This document shows, piece by piece, positions 44,490 to 53,610 of a stretch of DNA of 64,000 nt. The stretch comes from Parundibacterium terreum (GTDB lineage Bacteria; Pseudomonadota; Gammaproteobacteria; Burkholderiales; Burkholderiaceae_D). Where the stretch lies: the NCBI RefSeq assembly GCF_014636315.1, contig NZ_BMED01000002.1, forward strand, positions 434,001 to 498,000. Direction: 5' to 3'. The position numbers were made by a program, and so were the translations under genes. The notes under the pieces were generated by a model. It ran no database searches, was not told the origin of the DNA, and worked only from the letters and a program-made list of their open reading frames with translations. Position 1 is the first letter of the stretch; the number at the start of each line of letters is the position of its first letter.

Positions 44490-45401
44490 ATGCGCATAGC
44501 CAGCACCCAATACGAATCAACGATGTTACGTTCCCTGCAGTTAAATCAGGGAAAAACGGCATCGCTGACAGCACAGATGGCATCGGGACAGAAAATACAG
44601 TTGCCATCGGACGATCCGATTACCAGCGTGCAGCTATCGCGCCTGACTCGCGAGGAAGCCACCATTTCCCAGTACCGGGATAACATAGGCTCGTTAAAGA
44701 TACGCTTGCAAAAAGGCGAGGCTTACCTGACCGGAATGAACAACGATATGCAAGAAGCACGCGACCTGCTGGTATGGGCATCGGACGGCGGCAATGCATC
44801 GGCCGACCTGAACTCCATGGTAAATTCCATGCAATCCTTGAAGGATAGCCTGTTCTACTCTTCCAACAGCAAGGATACCGAAGGCAATTATGTGTTTTCC
44901 GGCACAGCGACAAACCAGCCGACGATCACTTATGATCCTGCGGCCCCGCTAGGCTCACGCTATACGTTCACCGGCAATACCGCGCAACAAAACGTGGTGG
45001 TAGGTAACGGCATCACGCAGGCTGCTAATACCGATCTGCAAGGTATGGAAACCCTGCTGAACCAGATGGACAACACGATCGCTGCATTGCAGGTACCGGG
45101 TGTCAGCGCCAATAACCCGGCTGTGCGCGCGACGCTGAACGCCAATCTGGACGGCATCGATACAGCAATGGGCCTCGTCAGTGTGAAGATCGCCACTTTC
45201 GGAGGCACGCAGAATATCCTGTCGACCCTGGATAGCAACCACAGCAACGTCAGCCTGTCCAACAAGACTGCCGAACTGGACCTGGGTGAACTTGACTACA
45301 GCGCCGCAGCGATCGACTTGAACGGATACACCTTGGCCTTGCAGGCTACGCAGAAAGCCTATGCCAAGGTCAGTGGCCTGTCCCTGTTTAACGCGCTTTA
45401 A
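44490..45401 (+). CDS. flgL: Hook-filament junction protein FlgL (HAP3)
   Basis: This 303-aa flagellin-like protein begins MRIASTQYESTMLRSLQLNQ and has the coiled N- and C-terminal ends typical of FlgL. It connects FlgK to the filament. Its stop codon lies inside a tandem repeat (45396-45450). Confidence 0.93.
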   Translation: MRIASTQYESTMLRSLQLNQGKTASLTAQMASGQKIQLPSDDPITSVQLSRLTREEATISQYRDNIGSLKIRLQKGEAYLTGMNNDMQEARDLLVWASDGGNASADLNSMVNSMQSLKDSLFYSSNSKDTEGNYVFSGTATNQPTITYDPAAPLGSRYTFTGNTAQQNVVVGNGITQAANTDLQGMETLLNQMDNTIAALQVPGVSANNPAVRATLNANLDGIDTAMGLVSVKIATFGGTQNILSTLDSNHSNVSLSNKTAELDLGELDYSAAAIDLNGYTLALQATQKAYAKVSGLSLFNAL

Positions 45402-45450
45402 ACCTATGCACTTTAAACCTATGTACTTTAGACCTTATGCACTTTGAACC
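45396..45450 (+). repeat. 15-16-bp tandem repeat covering the flgL stop codon
   Basis: Units CTTTAAACCTATGCA, CTTTAAACCTATGTA, CTTTAGACCTTATGCA and a partial CTTTGAACC. The first unit contains the flgL stop, and the array ends 12 nt before the next gene. Confidence 0.75.
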
Positions 45451-45462
45451 GGCCTGAACGAA

Positions 45463-46521
45463 ATGCAAATCGCCCCTCTCAATTCATCCTCAAGTATGGC
45501 TACCGGCAAATCCCGTAGTGTGAGTCTTGCCGATGATCTTGGCGTCGCTGCTGCCAGCGAAGTCGCCGAGGGGCAGCCTGCAAGCGTAAGCGGCACAGCA
45601 GTATCAGCCACTGCTACCCCTGTATTACGCAGCGGACTCAGCCATTGGGACCAGGGCCTGAACGGTGAGTTGGCCAGCGCGCAACAGACGCTGGACTTCC
45701 TGGACCAGAGCGCCAGCCAGTTGCAAAGCCTGAAATCCGAACTCAGCGCCAAACTGGCCGGGCAGCAAACCCGCGATAATCAACTGGACGCCAAGCTGCG
45801 CCAGTTCAGTACGACCTGGGATCAGCGCCAGACCCGATCCGGCGGCAGCCTGAGTTCGCAGCTTGCCTACAGCAGCCCGGCTCCTGCCGTGCAGCGCTTC
45901 AACATACGCGGCCTGAATATAAAGAACCTGCAAAGCGGGGGCAAGGAAACCCTGTCTTTTTCTGTGGGCGGAGCAGGACAATCCCTGCGCTCGGTGAATA
46001 TCGACCCCGGCCTGTCCGCCGACGAAATAGTCCAGCGATTTGACCAGGCACTAGCGCCGGCAAATATCCGCGTCAGCGCAGATGACTCCGGCGCATTGGT
46101 GTTCAGTACCGGCGAAGCGGACTGGGCTTCGTTGCGGGACACGCTTTCCATCAAAGGCGACGGCATACGCTTCCCTGCCGGCCAGTTGAATCGCGTCAGG
46201 CCGGATGCCGAGCCGGCTGCCATCCAGCCCGCGGGCTGGCAGATTTCCGATGTAGAAAGCATGCGCCAGACTTTGTCCCAGGTGGTACAAGCGCTGAACC
46301 GCCTGATGCATGCGCGCGAAGCAGTCAGCCGCGCTCTGGCCCAGGCAAACAGCCGGGTTGACCGTGCAGCACCGTCGGATGATGCGGCAACGCTGAGCAA
46401 CCTGGCAAACAGTTTTGCAGCAAGCACCAGCCAGCCGGACTATACGTCCTTCTCTTCCATTACCGCAGCCCTGCTAGGCATCAGCCGCGACCGGGTATTG
46501 TCGCTGCTTAGCCTGCGCTAA
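45463..46521 (+). CDS. Uncharacterised flagellar-locus protein with flagellin/FliD-like features
   Basis: This 352-aa protein has no signal peptide. Residues 1-55 are Ser/Ala-rich. Residues 65-130 form a predicted coiled coil (ASAQQTLDFLDQSASQLQSL). Residues about 145-250 contain a beta-rich stretch resembling the flagellin-IN motif of FliD (VNIDPGLSADEIVQRFDQAL, then IRVSADDSGALVFSTGEA). The C-terminal part is helical. It follows flgL in the same direction and closes the flagellar locus. By position it could be a hook-associated protein of the LafW type, or an export chaperone or cap-like protein. The ribosome site is weak. Confidence 0.6.
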   Translation: MQIAPLNSSSSMATGKSRSVSLADDLGVAAASEVAEGQPASVSGTAVSATATPVLRSGLSHWDQGLNGELASAQQTLDFLDQSASQLQSLKSELSAKLAGQQTRDNQLDAKLRQFSTTWDQRQTRSGGSLSSQLAYSSPAPAVQRFNIRGLNIKNLQSGGKETLSFSVGGAGQSLRSVNIDPGLSADEIVQRFDQALAPANIRVSADDSGALVFSTGEADWASLRDTLSIKGDGIRFPAGQLNRVRPDAEPAAIQPAGWQISDVESMRQTLSQVVQALNRLMHAREAVSRALAQANSRVDRAAPSDDAATLSNLANSFAASTSQPDYTSFSSITAALLGISRDRVLSLLSLR

Positions 46522-46603
46522 GCTGGCGCACAGGTCCGATCTACCATCGAATCCACTGCCGGCAACACCTGAAGCCTATTCAGTATTACACTCTGAAAAA
46601 GGC

Positions 46604-46634
46604 TTGACCTTCCCACAATAGCAAGGTCTATGCT
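46604..46634 (+). promoter_or_regulatory. CueR-type promoter of copZ
   Basis: -35 TTGACC (46604-46609) and -10 TATGCT (46629-46634) are separated by 19 bp, longer than normal. The spacer holds a dyad, ACCTTCC...GCAAGGT. This is the classic MerR/CueR arrangement, activated by copper. Confidence 0.85.
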
Positions 46635-46667
46635 GATGTTTCACAAACCAGCAACGGGAGTTTTCAA

Positions 46668-46874
46668 ATGGTCGTACTACAAGTTGAAGAAATGAGCTGC
46701 GCGCATTGCGTCAGCATGGTTACCAAGGCAGTACAGAGCGTAGATAGTGCTGCCAGGGTGGATATAGACTTGGCAAGCAAGAAAGTACAGGTTGATTCGC
46801 AAGCAGACGTGACGGCAATCGCAGACGCAATCAACGACGCAGGCTATCCTGTGACTAGCAGCACGACAATGTAA
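46668..46874 (+). CDS. copZ: Copper chaperone CopZ (heavy-metal-associated domain)
   Basis: This 68-aa protein consists of one HMA domain with metal-binding MSCAHC near residues 9-14. It carries Cu(I) in the cytoplasm and hands it to CopA. GGGAG precedes the ATG. Its promoter is of the CueR type. It runs towards the convergent cueR gene. Confidence 0.92.
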   Translation: MVVLQVEEMSCAHCVSMVTKAVQSVDSAARVDIDLASKKVQVDSQADVTAIADAINDAGYPVTSSTTM

Positions 46875-47032
46875 TGCCGCCGTTAGGCATCATTCAGAAG
46901 CGGGGCAGGATATCTCCCAGACCCCGTTCTTATCCCTTCGGCGCCCCTTCCTGCTCTTCGGCTGTTCTCCTGCCGCCCTCCGGCTTCTCGCCCTCTTTTA
47001 CACCCTCGTATCACATCGCTGAAGCATGCAAT

Positions 47033-47455
47033 TCAGTGCCCGCCATGCGGATGACAGGCAGCGCCGTCCTTGCGACCCAGATCTTGCAGGATGGGACAAT
47101 CCGGCCGCTGGTCGCCGGCGCATTCTGCGGCAAGATGATGCAGGGTATCGCGCATCTCGGTGAGTTCACGGATGCGGCGTTCAAGATCCTGCACATGCGC
47201 CTGCGCGATCGTCTTGACGTCGGCACTGGCACGCCCGGCATCCTGCCATAGCGATAGCAGGTCCCGTATCTGGTCCAACGAAAACCCCATGCTGCGGCTG
47301 CGTTTTACAAAACGCAGCGTGTGCAGGTCTTTGTCACTGTAGGTACGGTATCCGGCGTCGCTGCGCTGGCTTTGCTTGATCAGTCCTATGCTTTCGTAGT
47401 GCCGTATCATCTTGGCTGTCACGCCACTGGCGCTTGCTGCCTCTCCAATATTCAT
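47033..47455 (-). CDS. cueR: Copper-responsive MerR-family regulator CueR
   Basis: This 140-aa regulator has a MerR helix-turn-helix (MNIGEAASASGVTAKMIRHY, YESIGLI) and a dimerisation helix. The Cu(I)-binding cysteines Cys112 and Cys120 (CAGDQRPDCPI) match the positions of E. coli CueR. The tail is His-rich (CHPHGGH). It should activate copZ and copA through the two 19-bp-spacer promoters. It lies 37 nt downstream of copA's start-side neighbour: copA ends or begins close by, and both genes are on the minus strand with cueR after copA. Confidence 0.93.
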   Translation of the reverse strand: MNIGEAASASGVTAKMIRHYESIGLIKQSQRSDAGYRTYSDKDLHTLRFVKRSRSMGFSLDQIRDLLSLWQDAGRASADVKTIAQAHVQDLERRIRELTEMRDTLHHLAAECAGDQRPDCPILQDLGRKDGAACHPHGGH

Positions 47456-47492
47456 GCCTGACTCCTTCGTTTCTGGTTACACGTCCTGTTGC

Positions 47493-49919
47493 CTATGCCT
47501 TGGGCTTCCAGCGGCGCAGCAGCAAGGCATTGCTGATCACGCTGACAGAGCTAAACGCCATTGCAGCGCCTGCTATCATAGGATTGAGCAGGCCAAACGC
47601 CGCCAGTGGAATGCCAACCAGGTTATAGATAAATGCCCAGAACAGGTTCTGGCGTATCTTGTTGTACGTGCGGCGCGAAATATCGATGGCATCGGCTACC
47701 AGTGTGGGATCGCCGCGCATCAGCGTGATTCCGGCGGCCTGCATTGCCACATCAGTACCGGTTGCCATGGCGATTCCCACATGGGCGGCGGCCAATGCCG
47801 GTGCATCGTTGATACCGTCGCCGACCATCGCCACTTTCCTGCCCTCGGCTTTCAGCTCCACGATTTTAGCTGTCTTGTCAGCCGGCAGCATGCCTGCAAA
47901 AACCTGGCCTATGCCCAGCGCATCGCCGACCAGCGTGGCGCTGCCTTGGTTGTCGCCGGTCAGCATGACAGTGCGGATATGTAATGCGTGCAGACGGTCG
48001 ATAGCTACGTGCGCAGCAGGTTTTATCTCATCGCCGAAGGCAACCACCGCCAGTACTTGCCTGATCGGAGCGACCGATGCCAGCCAGGATACGGTATTGC
48101 CCTGGGCTTCCATGCGCGCCGCTTGCTGCAACAAAGCAGCCTGATCCATGTCCAGTTCCTGCATCAAGCGCGCGCTCCCCAGCCGCAGGTCCAGGCCGTC
48201 CACGACGGCAGACAGCCCCCTGCCCGGCAAGGCCGTTACCTGGCTGGCCGGCATGGCTTGCACGCCCTGGAGCTGCGCCGCCTCCACTATCGCGCGGGCC
48301 AGCGGATGTTCGCTGCCAAGCTGGATAGACAGCATCAGTTGCAAGGCGCGCTGCCGGTCCAGCGTTACCGACTCCATCCCCTGCAGCACCGGCCTGCCTT
48401 GAGTCAGCGTGCCGGTTTTATCAAAGACGACCGTATCTAGCGAATGGGCAAGCTCCAGCGCCTCTGCATCCTTGATCAGGATGCCGTATCTGGCGGCAAC
48501 GCCCGTACCCGCCATGATCGTTGCAGGCGTCGCAAGGCCCAGCGCACAAGGACAGGCAATGACCAGCACTGCCACGGCATTGATGATGCCCTGCTGCGCA
48601 TCTCCGCTGACCAGCCACCAGCCCAGGAAAGTGATCAGCGCCAGGACCAGTACGACAGGCACAAATACCGCGCTGACGCGGTCGACCAGTCTTTGTATGG
48701 GCGCCTTGGCCGATTGCGCATCTTCCACCATGCGTATGATGCGCGACAGGGTCGTTTCTGCGCCGGTCGCCGTGGTACGCACCAGCAGCAAACCCTCTGC
48801 GTTGATGGCGCCACCGGTGAGCTTGTCGCCCGGCTGTTTCGCAACGGCCAGGCTTTCACCGGTGATCAGGGACTCATCGACGTGGCTGCTGCCCTCGGTA
48901 ATGACACCGTCTACCGCAATGCGTTCACCCGGGCGTACCAGCACGATATCGCCGGTCTTCACCAGGGATAGCGGCACGTCCGTGTCCTGCCCATCACGCC
49001 GCACTCTCGCAGTATCGGGGCGCAATGCCTGCAAAGCGTGGATGGCAGACGTGGTCTGCCGCTTGGCGCGCGCTTCCAGCCATTTCCCCAGCAAGACCAG
49101 GCTGATGACGACAGCGGAAGCTTCAAAATACAGATGCGGCATGGCACTGGCGCCATTTCCCTGCATGCTGCCGATCAGTTGGAATACGCTGAGGCCGTAA
49201 GCGGCGCTGGTACCCAGCGCCACCAGCAAATCCATATTGCCGCTACGCGCCAGCAGTGCCTTCCAGCCTGCACGGTAAAAGCGGGCGCCGAACCAGAACT
49301 GCACCGGCGTCGCCAAGGCGAGTTGCAGCAAGCCATTCAGCATCATGTGCCTGCCGCCGATTTCGGCCAGCATGGGCAGTACCAGCGGCAAGGACAGCAA
49401 GGCGGACAAGATGACCGCCCAGCCTTCGTGCTGGCCCTTGCGGCCGACTGGGACAGTGCCGGCATCCGCGGCTTTTTCACGCGCGTGGTAGCCGGCCTTG
49501 TCGATTGCGGCAATCAGGCTGCCTACGTCCACATTGTCCAGTGTTTTCACGCGCGCGGCTTCGGTAGCCAAATTGACACTGACATCAAGTACGCCCGGAA
49601 TCTTGCGCAAGACCCGCTCCACCCTGCCCACGCAAGAGGCACAGGTCATGCCTTCGACATCCAGGTCAAGCTCATGCTGCACCAGGCTGTAGCCTGCTTT
49701 TTCTATCGCTTTCTGCAAAACCGGCATATCGAGCTGAGAATGGGCCAGTACGCGCACCGATTCGGTTGCCAGGTTGACATTCGCCTGCGTGATGCCGGGC
49801 ACCGCCGCCAGTGCCTTTTCCACGCGTGTCACGCAGGAGGCGCAACTCATCCCGCCTATGCCAAGCGTGAATTGCTGGTCTTCCGCGACCATCGTGCCGG
49901 GAGTTAAAGTATTCGCCAT
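47493..49919 (-). CDS. copA: Cu(I)-exporting P1B-type ATPase CopA
   Basis: This 808-aa pump has two N-terminal HMA domains (GGMSCASC, CxxC at residues 26-29; EGMTCASC, CxxC at 93-96), eight helices, the TGES actuator motif, the metal-site CPC (ACPCALGLA), phosphorylation motif DKTGT, HP and [10 protein letters not shown]. It exports cytoplasmic copper. The ATG at 49919 has AGGGA upstream; a longer frame to 49994 would run through the promoter. cueR follows 37 nt downstream of its stop. Confidence 0.96.
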   Translation of the reverse strand: MANTLTPGTMVAEDQQFTLGIGGMSCASCVTRVEKALAAVPGITQANVNLATESVRVLAHSQLDMPVLQKAIEKAGYSLVQHELDLDVEGMTCASCVGRVERVLRKIPGVLDVSVNLATEAARVKTLDNVDVGSLIAAIDKAGYHAREKAADAGTVPVGRKGQHEGWAVILSALLSLPLVLPMLAEIGGRHMMLNGLLQLALATPVQFWFGARFYRAGWKALLARSGNMDLLVALGTSAAYGLSVFQLIGSMQGNGASAMPHLYFEASAVVISLVLLGKWLEARAKRQTTSAIHALQALRPDTARVRRDGQDTDVPLSLVKTGDIVLVRPGERIAVDGVITEGSSHVDESLITGESLAVAKQPGDKLTGGAINAEGLLLVRTTATGAETTLSRIIRMVEDAQSAKAPIQRLVDRVSAVFVPVVLVLALITFLGWWLVSGDAQQGIINAVAVLVIACPCALGLATPATIMAGTGVAARYGILIKDAEALELAHSLDTVVFDKTGTLTQGRPVLQGMESVTLDRQRALQLMLSIQLGSEHPLARAIVEAAQLQGVQAMPASQVTALPGRGLSAVVDGLDLRLGSARLMQELDMDQAALLQQAARMEAQGNTVSWLASVAPIRQVLAVVAFGDEIKPAAHVAIDRLHALHIRTVMLTGDNQGSATLVGDALGIGQVFAGMLPADKTAKIVELKAEGRKVAMVGDGINDAPALAAAHVGIAMATGTDVAMQAAGITLMRGDPTLVADAIDISRRTYNKIRQNLFWAFIYNLVGIPLAAFGLLNPMIAGAAMAFSSVSVISNALLLRRWKPKA

Positions 49920-49963
49920 GATCGATATTCCCTGTGTTTCTCTGTATATAAGATGACATATAC

Positions 49964-49994
49964 AGTATTGACCCTCCCATGATGGGAAGGTCAA
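49964..49994 (-). promoter_or_regulatory. CueR-type promoter of copA
   Basis: Minus strand: -35 TTGACC (49994-49989), a 19-bp spacer with dyad GACCTTCCC...GGGAGGGTC, and -10 AATACT (49969-49964). It matches the copZ promoter. Confidence 0.82.
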
Positions 49995-50025
49995 GAACTA
50001 TCGACATTATACTTTTTTGAAGGAT

Positions 50026-50043
50026 CCGGGCCGGACGGCCCGG
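50026..50043 (-). terminator. GC-rich hairpin after the MFS gene
   Basis: CCGGGCC-4 nt-GGCCCGG forms a perfect 7-bp stem 20 nt after the MFS stop. There is no T-tail, so termination is possible but not certain. Confidence 0.4.
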
Positions 50044-50048
50044 AGAGG

Positions 50049-50073
50049 CTTAGTGCTGTGACTTAGTGCTGTG
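50049..50073. repeat. 12-bp direct repeat across the MFS stop codon
   Basis: CTTAGTGCTGTG occurs twice with one base between (50049-50060 and 50062-50073). The copy inside the gene includes the stop codon. Confidence 0.7.
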
Positions 50074-51319
50074 CTGCCTGTACCCTGGTATCCGGCAGGA
50101 AGGCGGCAATAATGCCCAGCAGCGGCAGGAAAGAACAGATCTGATATACAAAGGCGATTGTTGTCTTGTCAGCAAGTACGCCCAGTACCGCAGCACCTAT
50201 ACCGCCCATGCCAAACGCAAAGCCGAAGAACAAGCCGGCTACCATGCCGACTTTACCGGGTATCAATTCCTGTGCGTACACCAGGATCGCGGAGAAGGCC
50301 GAGGCAATGATGACGCCGATAATCACCAGCAGCACGCTGCTCCAGAACAGGTTGGCATAAGGTAAGGCCAGCGTGAACGGTGCGGCGCCGAGGATGGATA
50401 CCCAGATGACTGCGCGGCGGCCTATCTTGTCACCGACCGGTCCACCGATGACGGTACCGGCGGCCACTGCTGCCAGGAAGATGAACAAATGGACCTGCGC
50501 ATCCTGTACCGACAACTGGAATTTGCTAATCAGGTAAAAAGTCAGGTAGCTGTTGATACTGGTCAGGTAGAAATATTTGGAAAACACCAGCAGCATCAGG
50601 ATACTGACTGCAGTGATGACTTTTTTGCGCGGCAATCTCGCCTGTACGCTTGCAGTATGTGATTTTCTGGTTGCCGGATGGTCGCGATACCAGCGGCCGA
50701 TCTGGAACAGGATGAACATCGCAACCAGCGCAGCGATCGATACCCAGGACAGGCTATGCTGGCCGTGGGGAATGATCAGCCATGCGGCCAGCAAGGGTCC
50801 GAGCGAGGAACCGAAGTTGCCGCCTACCTGGAACAAGGATTGTGCCAATCCATGGCGCCCGCCGGAAGCCATGCGTGCTACACGGGAGGCTTCCGGATGG
50901 AAGATGGAGGAACCGCAACCTACCAGCGAAGCTGCAATCAGCAGCACAGGGAAACTGGTGGCCATCGACATCAGCAGCAGGCCGGACAAGGTAAAGCCCA
51001 TGCCGATAGGCAGCGAGAAAGGCTTGGGATATTTGTCCGTGTAGTTGCCGATAATGGGCTGCAGCAGCGAAGCGGTAATCTGGTAAGTCAGCGTGATCAG
51101 GCCGATCTGTGAAAAGCTGAGATTGAAATCCGCTTTCAGCATCGGGTAGATCGCCAGGATCAGCGACTGGATCATGTCATTCAACAAGTGCGATACGCTG
51201 ATCGCGCCCAGCACCGGGAATACTGTCGCAGCCACTTTAGCGGGTACCGCGGATTTATTGGCTGCCGACGACATGTCGGCGGCTGGCATGGGAATGGAAG
51301 TCTGGTCTGCGGCTTGCAT
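50063..51319 (-). CDS. MFS transporter, fosmidomycin-resistance (Fsr) family
   Basis: This 418-aa protein has 12 predicted helices. The segment after a soluble N-terminus of 35 residues, ISVSHLLNDMIQSLILAIYP, and GCGSSIFHPEASRVARMASG with FQVGGNFGSSLGPLLAAW are characteristic of Fsr-type proton-driven drug exporters. It is a single gene with its own promoter region. Real substrates are unknown; fosmidomycin resistance is only the family name. Confidence 0.88.
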   Translation of the reverse strand: MQAADQTSIPMPAADMSSAANKSAVPAKVAATVFPVLGAISVSHLLNDMIQSLILAIYPMLKADFNLSFSQIGLITLTYQITASLLQPIIGNYTDKYPKPFSLPIGMGFTLSGLLLMSMATSFPVLLIAASLVGCGSSIFHPEASRVARMASGGRHGLAQSLFQVGGNFGSSLGPLLAAWLIIPHGQHSLSWVSIAALVAMFILFQIGRWYRDHPATRKSHTASVQARLPRKKVITAVSILMLLVFSKYFYLTSINSYLTFYLISKFQLSVQDAQVHLFIFLAAVAAGTVIGGPVGDKIGRRAVIWVSILGAAPFTLALPYANLFWSSVLLVIIGVIIASAFSAILVYAQELIPGKVGMVAGLFFGFAFGMGGIGAAVLGVLADKTTIAFVYQICSFLPLLGIIAAFLPDTRVQAAQH

Positions 51320-51713
51320 GGATTGCCTTTCAAACGAAGCAAATGGTAAGTATTTAACACTGATGCCGTATTATTTCCTATTGATCAGAAACAATCAGGA
51401 CATATTTTGTCTTCAGACTGACATTTTCCTCCAGATTCCACATAAAGTTACATTTACAACATCACACTATTGAACTAAAACCGTGCAAAAATACTGCCTG
51501 GAGAATGGCCTTGGCACGAACTTGCAGAGGCCAAAAAGCAGGAACCGCACTTGGGGTCGGCAGCATCCCTCGGATAAAACGGTCTGAAAATAAAGCAGTT
51601 ATAGAAATCAGGGTCTGGATGAACACTATGCGGCATAGCAATACCGAAGATGCAATAAGAGATGCAGTCCTGCAGTTTGAAAACGCCTTTAGCCCTCTGA
51701 TGAAAAGGGCACT
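51320..51713. other. Intergenic region between MFS and glucokinase genes
   Basis: This divergent promoter region is moderately AT-rich. A possible 73-codon frame (51505-51726) overlaps the glucokinase start and has no ribosome site, so no gene is called. Confidence 0.6.
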
Positions 51714-52715
51714 ATGGACACTATGAGCACCTTGTCCAAACCCGATACCGGTACATGGCTGGTCGCAGATATCGGCGGCAGCAATGCCCGCTTCGGCATG
51801 CTGGACGGCAAAGGCGCTGAAATCCGCCACGTAAAAAAACTCGCCGTTGCCGACTATGCCAACCCGTCGCAGGCAGCCCAGGCCTACCTGGACGAACTTG
51901 CCGCTTCAATGGGCACTGCCTACCGGCCACCGAGCAAGGCAGCATTTGCGATAGCAACCGCCGTCACCGGCGACCGTGCCGAACTGACCAACAGCCCCTG
52001 GATTCTTTCCCGTACAGAAGTTGAGGCTAAACTCAAGCTTGATTCACTGCTGGTGCTCAATGATTTCGAGGCCCTGGCCCTCTCCTTGCCCCGCCTGCAA
52101 GCATCACAGCTAAAGGTTTCCGCTCCGCTGCCGGCGCCCCATGGCAAGCTGGCCGTGATCGGCCCAGGCACTGGCCTGGGAGTGGCCAGCGTAGTCCAGA
52201 CCCGCCATGGCTGGATTGCGCTAGCCGGCGAAGGCGGCCACGTCACGCTGGCGGCTGCAGATGACTTTGAGAGTGCGCTGCTGGCACATGTGCGTAAGCA
52301 GTTTTCGCATGTGTCGGGAGAGAGACTGCTGTCCGGCATAGGTTTGCCGCTATTGCACCAGGCAATTGCCGCAATGTCCGGCAGCCCTGCTGCAGTGCTG
52401 AGTACCGAGCGCATCGTCGAGTACGGCCTTGATGGCAGCGATGCTGTATGCCGGCAGACACTGGACGTGTTTTGTGCGCTGCTGGGCAGCGTGGCCGGCA
52501 ACCTGGCATTGGTGCTGGGCGCCAGCGCAGTGTATATAGGCGGCGGCATTGTGCCCCGCTTTGGCGATTATTTCTTTCAGTCGCGCTTCCGCGAACGCTT
52601 TGAATCCAAGGGCCGTCTGCGCAGCTATATGGAAAACATCCCTAGCGCCGTCATCACCGATACGCTGGCTGCGCTGACAGGTGCGGCTGTGGCTCTGGAG
52701 CAGCATGATATGTAG
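51714..52715 (+). CDS. glk: Glucokinase
   Basis: This 333-aa enzyme of the bacterial Glk family has the phosphate-binding motif ADIGGSNARFGML, GPGTGLGVASVV, the GEGGHV motif and SGIGLPLLHQA. It phosphorylates glucose with ATP in the cytoplasm. The start is ATG at 51714, with a second ATG three codons later. No other sugar genes are nearby. It is convergent with the TetR gene. Confidence 0.92.
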   Translation: MDTMSTLSKPDTGTWLVADIGGSNARFGMLDGKGAEIRHVKKLAVADYANPSQAAQAYLDELAASMGTAYRPPSKAAFAIATAVTGDRAELTNSPWILSRTEVEAKLKLDSLLVLNDFEALALSLPRLQASQLKVSAPLPAPHGKLAVIGPGTGLGVASVVQTRHGWIALAGEGGHVTLAAADDFESALLAHVRKQFSHVSGERLLSGIGLPLLHQAIAAMSGSPAAVLSTERIVEYGLDGSDAVCRQTLDVFCALLGSVAGNLALVLGASAVYIGGGIVPRFGDYFFQSRFRERFESKGRLRSYMENIPSAVITDTLAALTGAAVALEQHDM

Positions 52716-52745
52716 TACGGCATCCCGATAGCGCCATCACAAGTA

Positions 52746-53375
52746 TTAAGCGGATGGCGCGAGCCCCCTCAGCGCAAGATCTATCCTCTGGTTCACTGCT
52801 TCTTCAGACAAAACACCGGCTTCCAGCGGCCCTGCGATATGTTCGGCTACCGCGCCGTTCTCCAGCACGGCAACGCCCAGCAATACCGGTGACATGACGG
52901 CGCCGAGCAGGAATGCGATGGCCTGTGGCAAGGGCACTATGGCCATCTCCCCGCTTTGCTGGGCTTCGCTGATCAGCGAGGAAATCACTTTGAGATGGCG
53001 CGGGGCATTCGCTGAAAAAAACTCAGTAACGACCACCTCGCCCGCCATCGCGTCATTAAACAAACGAAACAGCAGGTAGCGATTGCTACTGCCGAACCGG
53101 CCCAGAAGCTGCAGTGCTGCGCGCAAATTTTCCAGCGGCGAATGTGTCTCGTTTGCAGTGATTTCCAGTTGTGCAAACATGTCTTCATAGACTTTTAGCA
53201 GCAAAGCGCGAATAAAATTATCCTTGCTCTTGAAATGATAGTGGAACATGCCGAGATTGACGTCCGCGTGTTCCGCCAGGCGCCGCACAGACAAATTCCT
53301 GCATCCTGTTTTCGGCAACAGCTGAAGTCCGGCATCCAGCAAGCGCTGGTCGATATTCTGTGAAGGTCTGGTCAT
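52746..53375 (-). CDS. TetR-family transcriptional regulator
   Basis: This 209-aa regulator has an N-terminal helix-turn-helix (RNLSVRRLAEHADVNLGMFHYHFKSKDNFI) and a C-terminal ligand domain with hydrophobic helices. It is divergent from the D-serine-dehydratase-like gene with a 235-bp gap and may regulate it. The ligand is unknown. Confidence 0.88.
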   Translation of the reverse strand: MTRPSQNIDQRLLDAGLQLLPKTGCRNLSVRRLAEHADVNLGMFHYHFKSKDNFIRALLLKVYEDMFAQLEITANETHSPLENLRAALQLLGRFGSSNRYLLFRLFNDAMAGEVVVTEFFSANAPRHLKVISSLISEAQQSGEMAIVPLPQAIAFLLGAVMSPVLLGVAVLENGAVAEHIAGPLEAGVLSEEAVNQRIDLALRGLAPSA

Positions 53376-53610
53376 AGATTAGTACGTAATTGCTGTGCTG
53401 CTTCACTGCCTTGGTTCAGCGGCGCTGGCATCAGCCCTCGCCCACTTAGACTGCAGCATGAACTGGACCATCCCGGTTGAGGCAAGGCAGGCAGAATCGC
53501 ACTTCCATGCGAAAATAGGCGAACACTCCCGCAAAACCGCCGTAGAGCCAATACTGCTGTTTTCAGTATCAACTGATTCACCTGATCATTCGAATACATT
53601 GGAACACCCC

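Noticed and set aside
11494..46521. Flagellar locus as a recent genomic island
   Set aside because: Codon use and base composition of the genes look like those of the neighbouring genes by eye, and no integrase, tRNA junction or insertion sequence flanks the locus.
51505..51726. 73-codon plus-strand frame before glucokinase
   Set aside because: No ribosome site, overlaps the glucokinase start, and the composition does not resemble a known protein.
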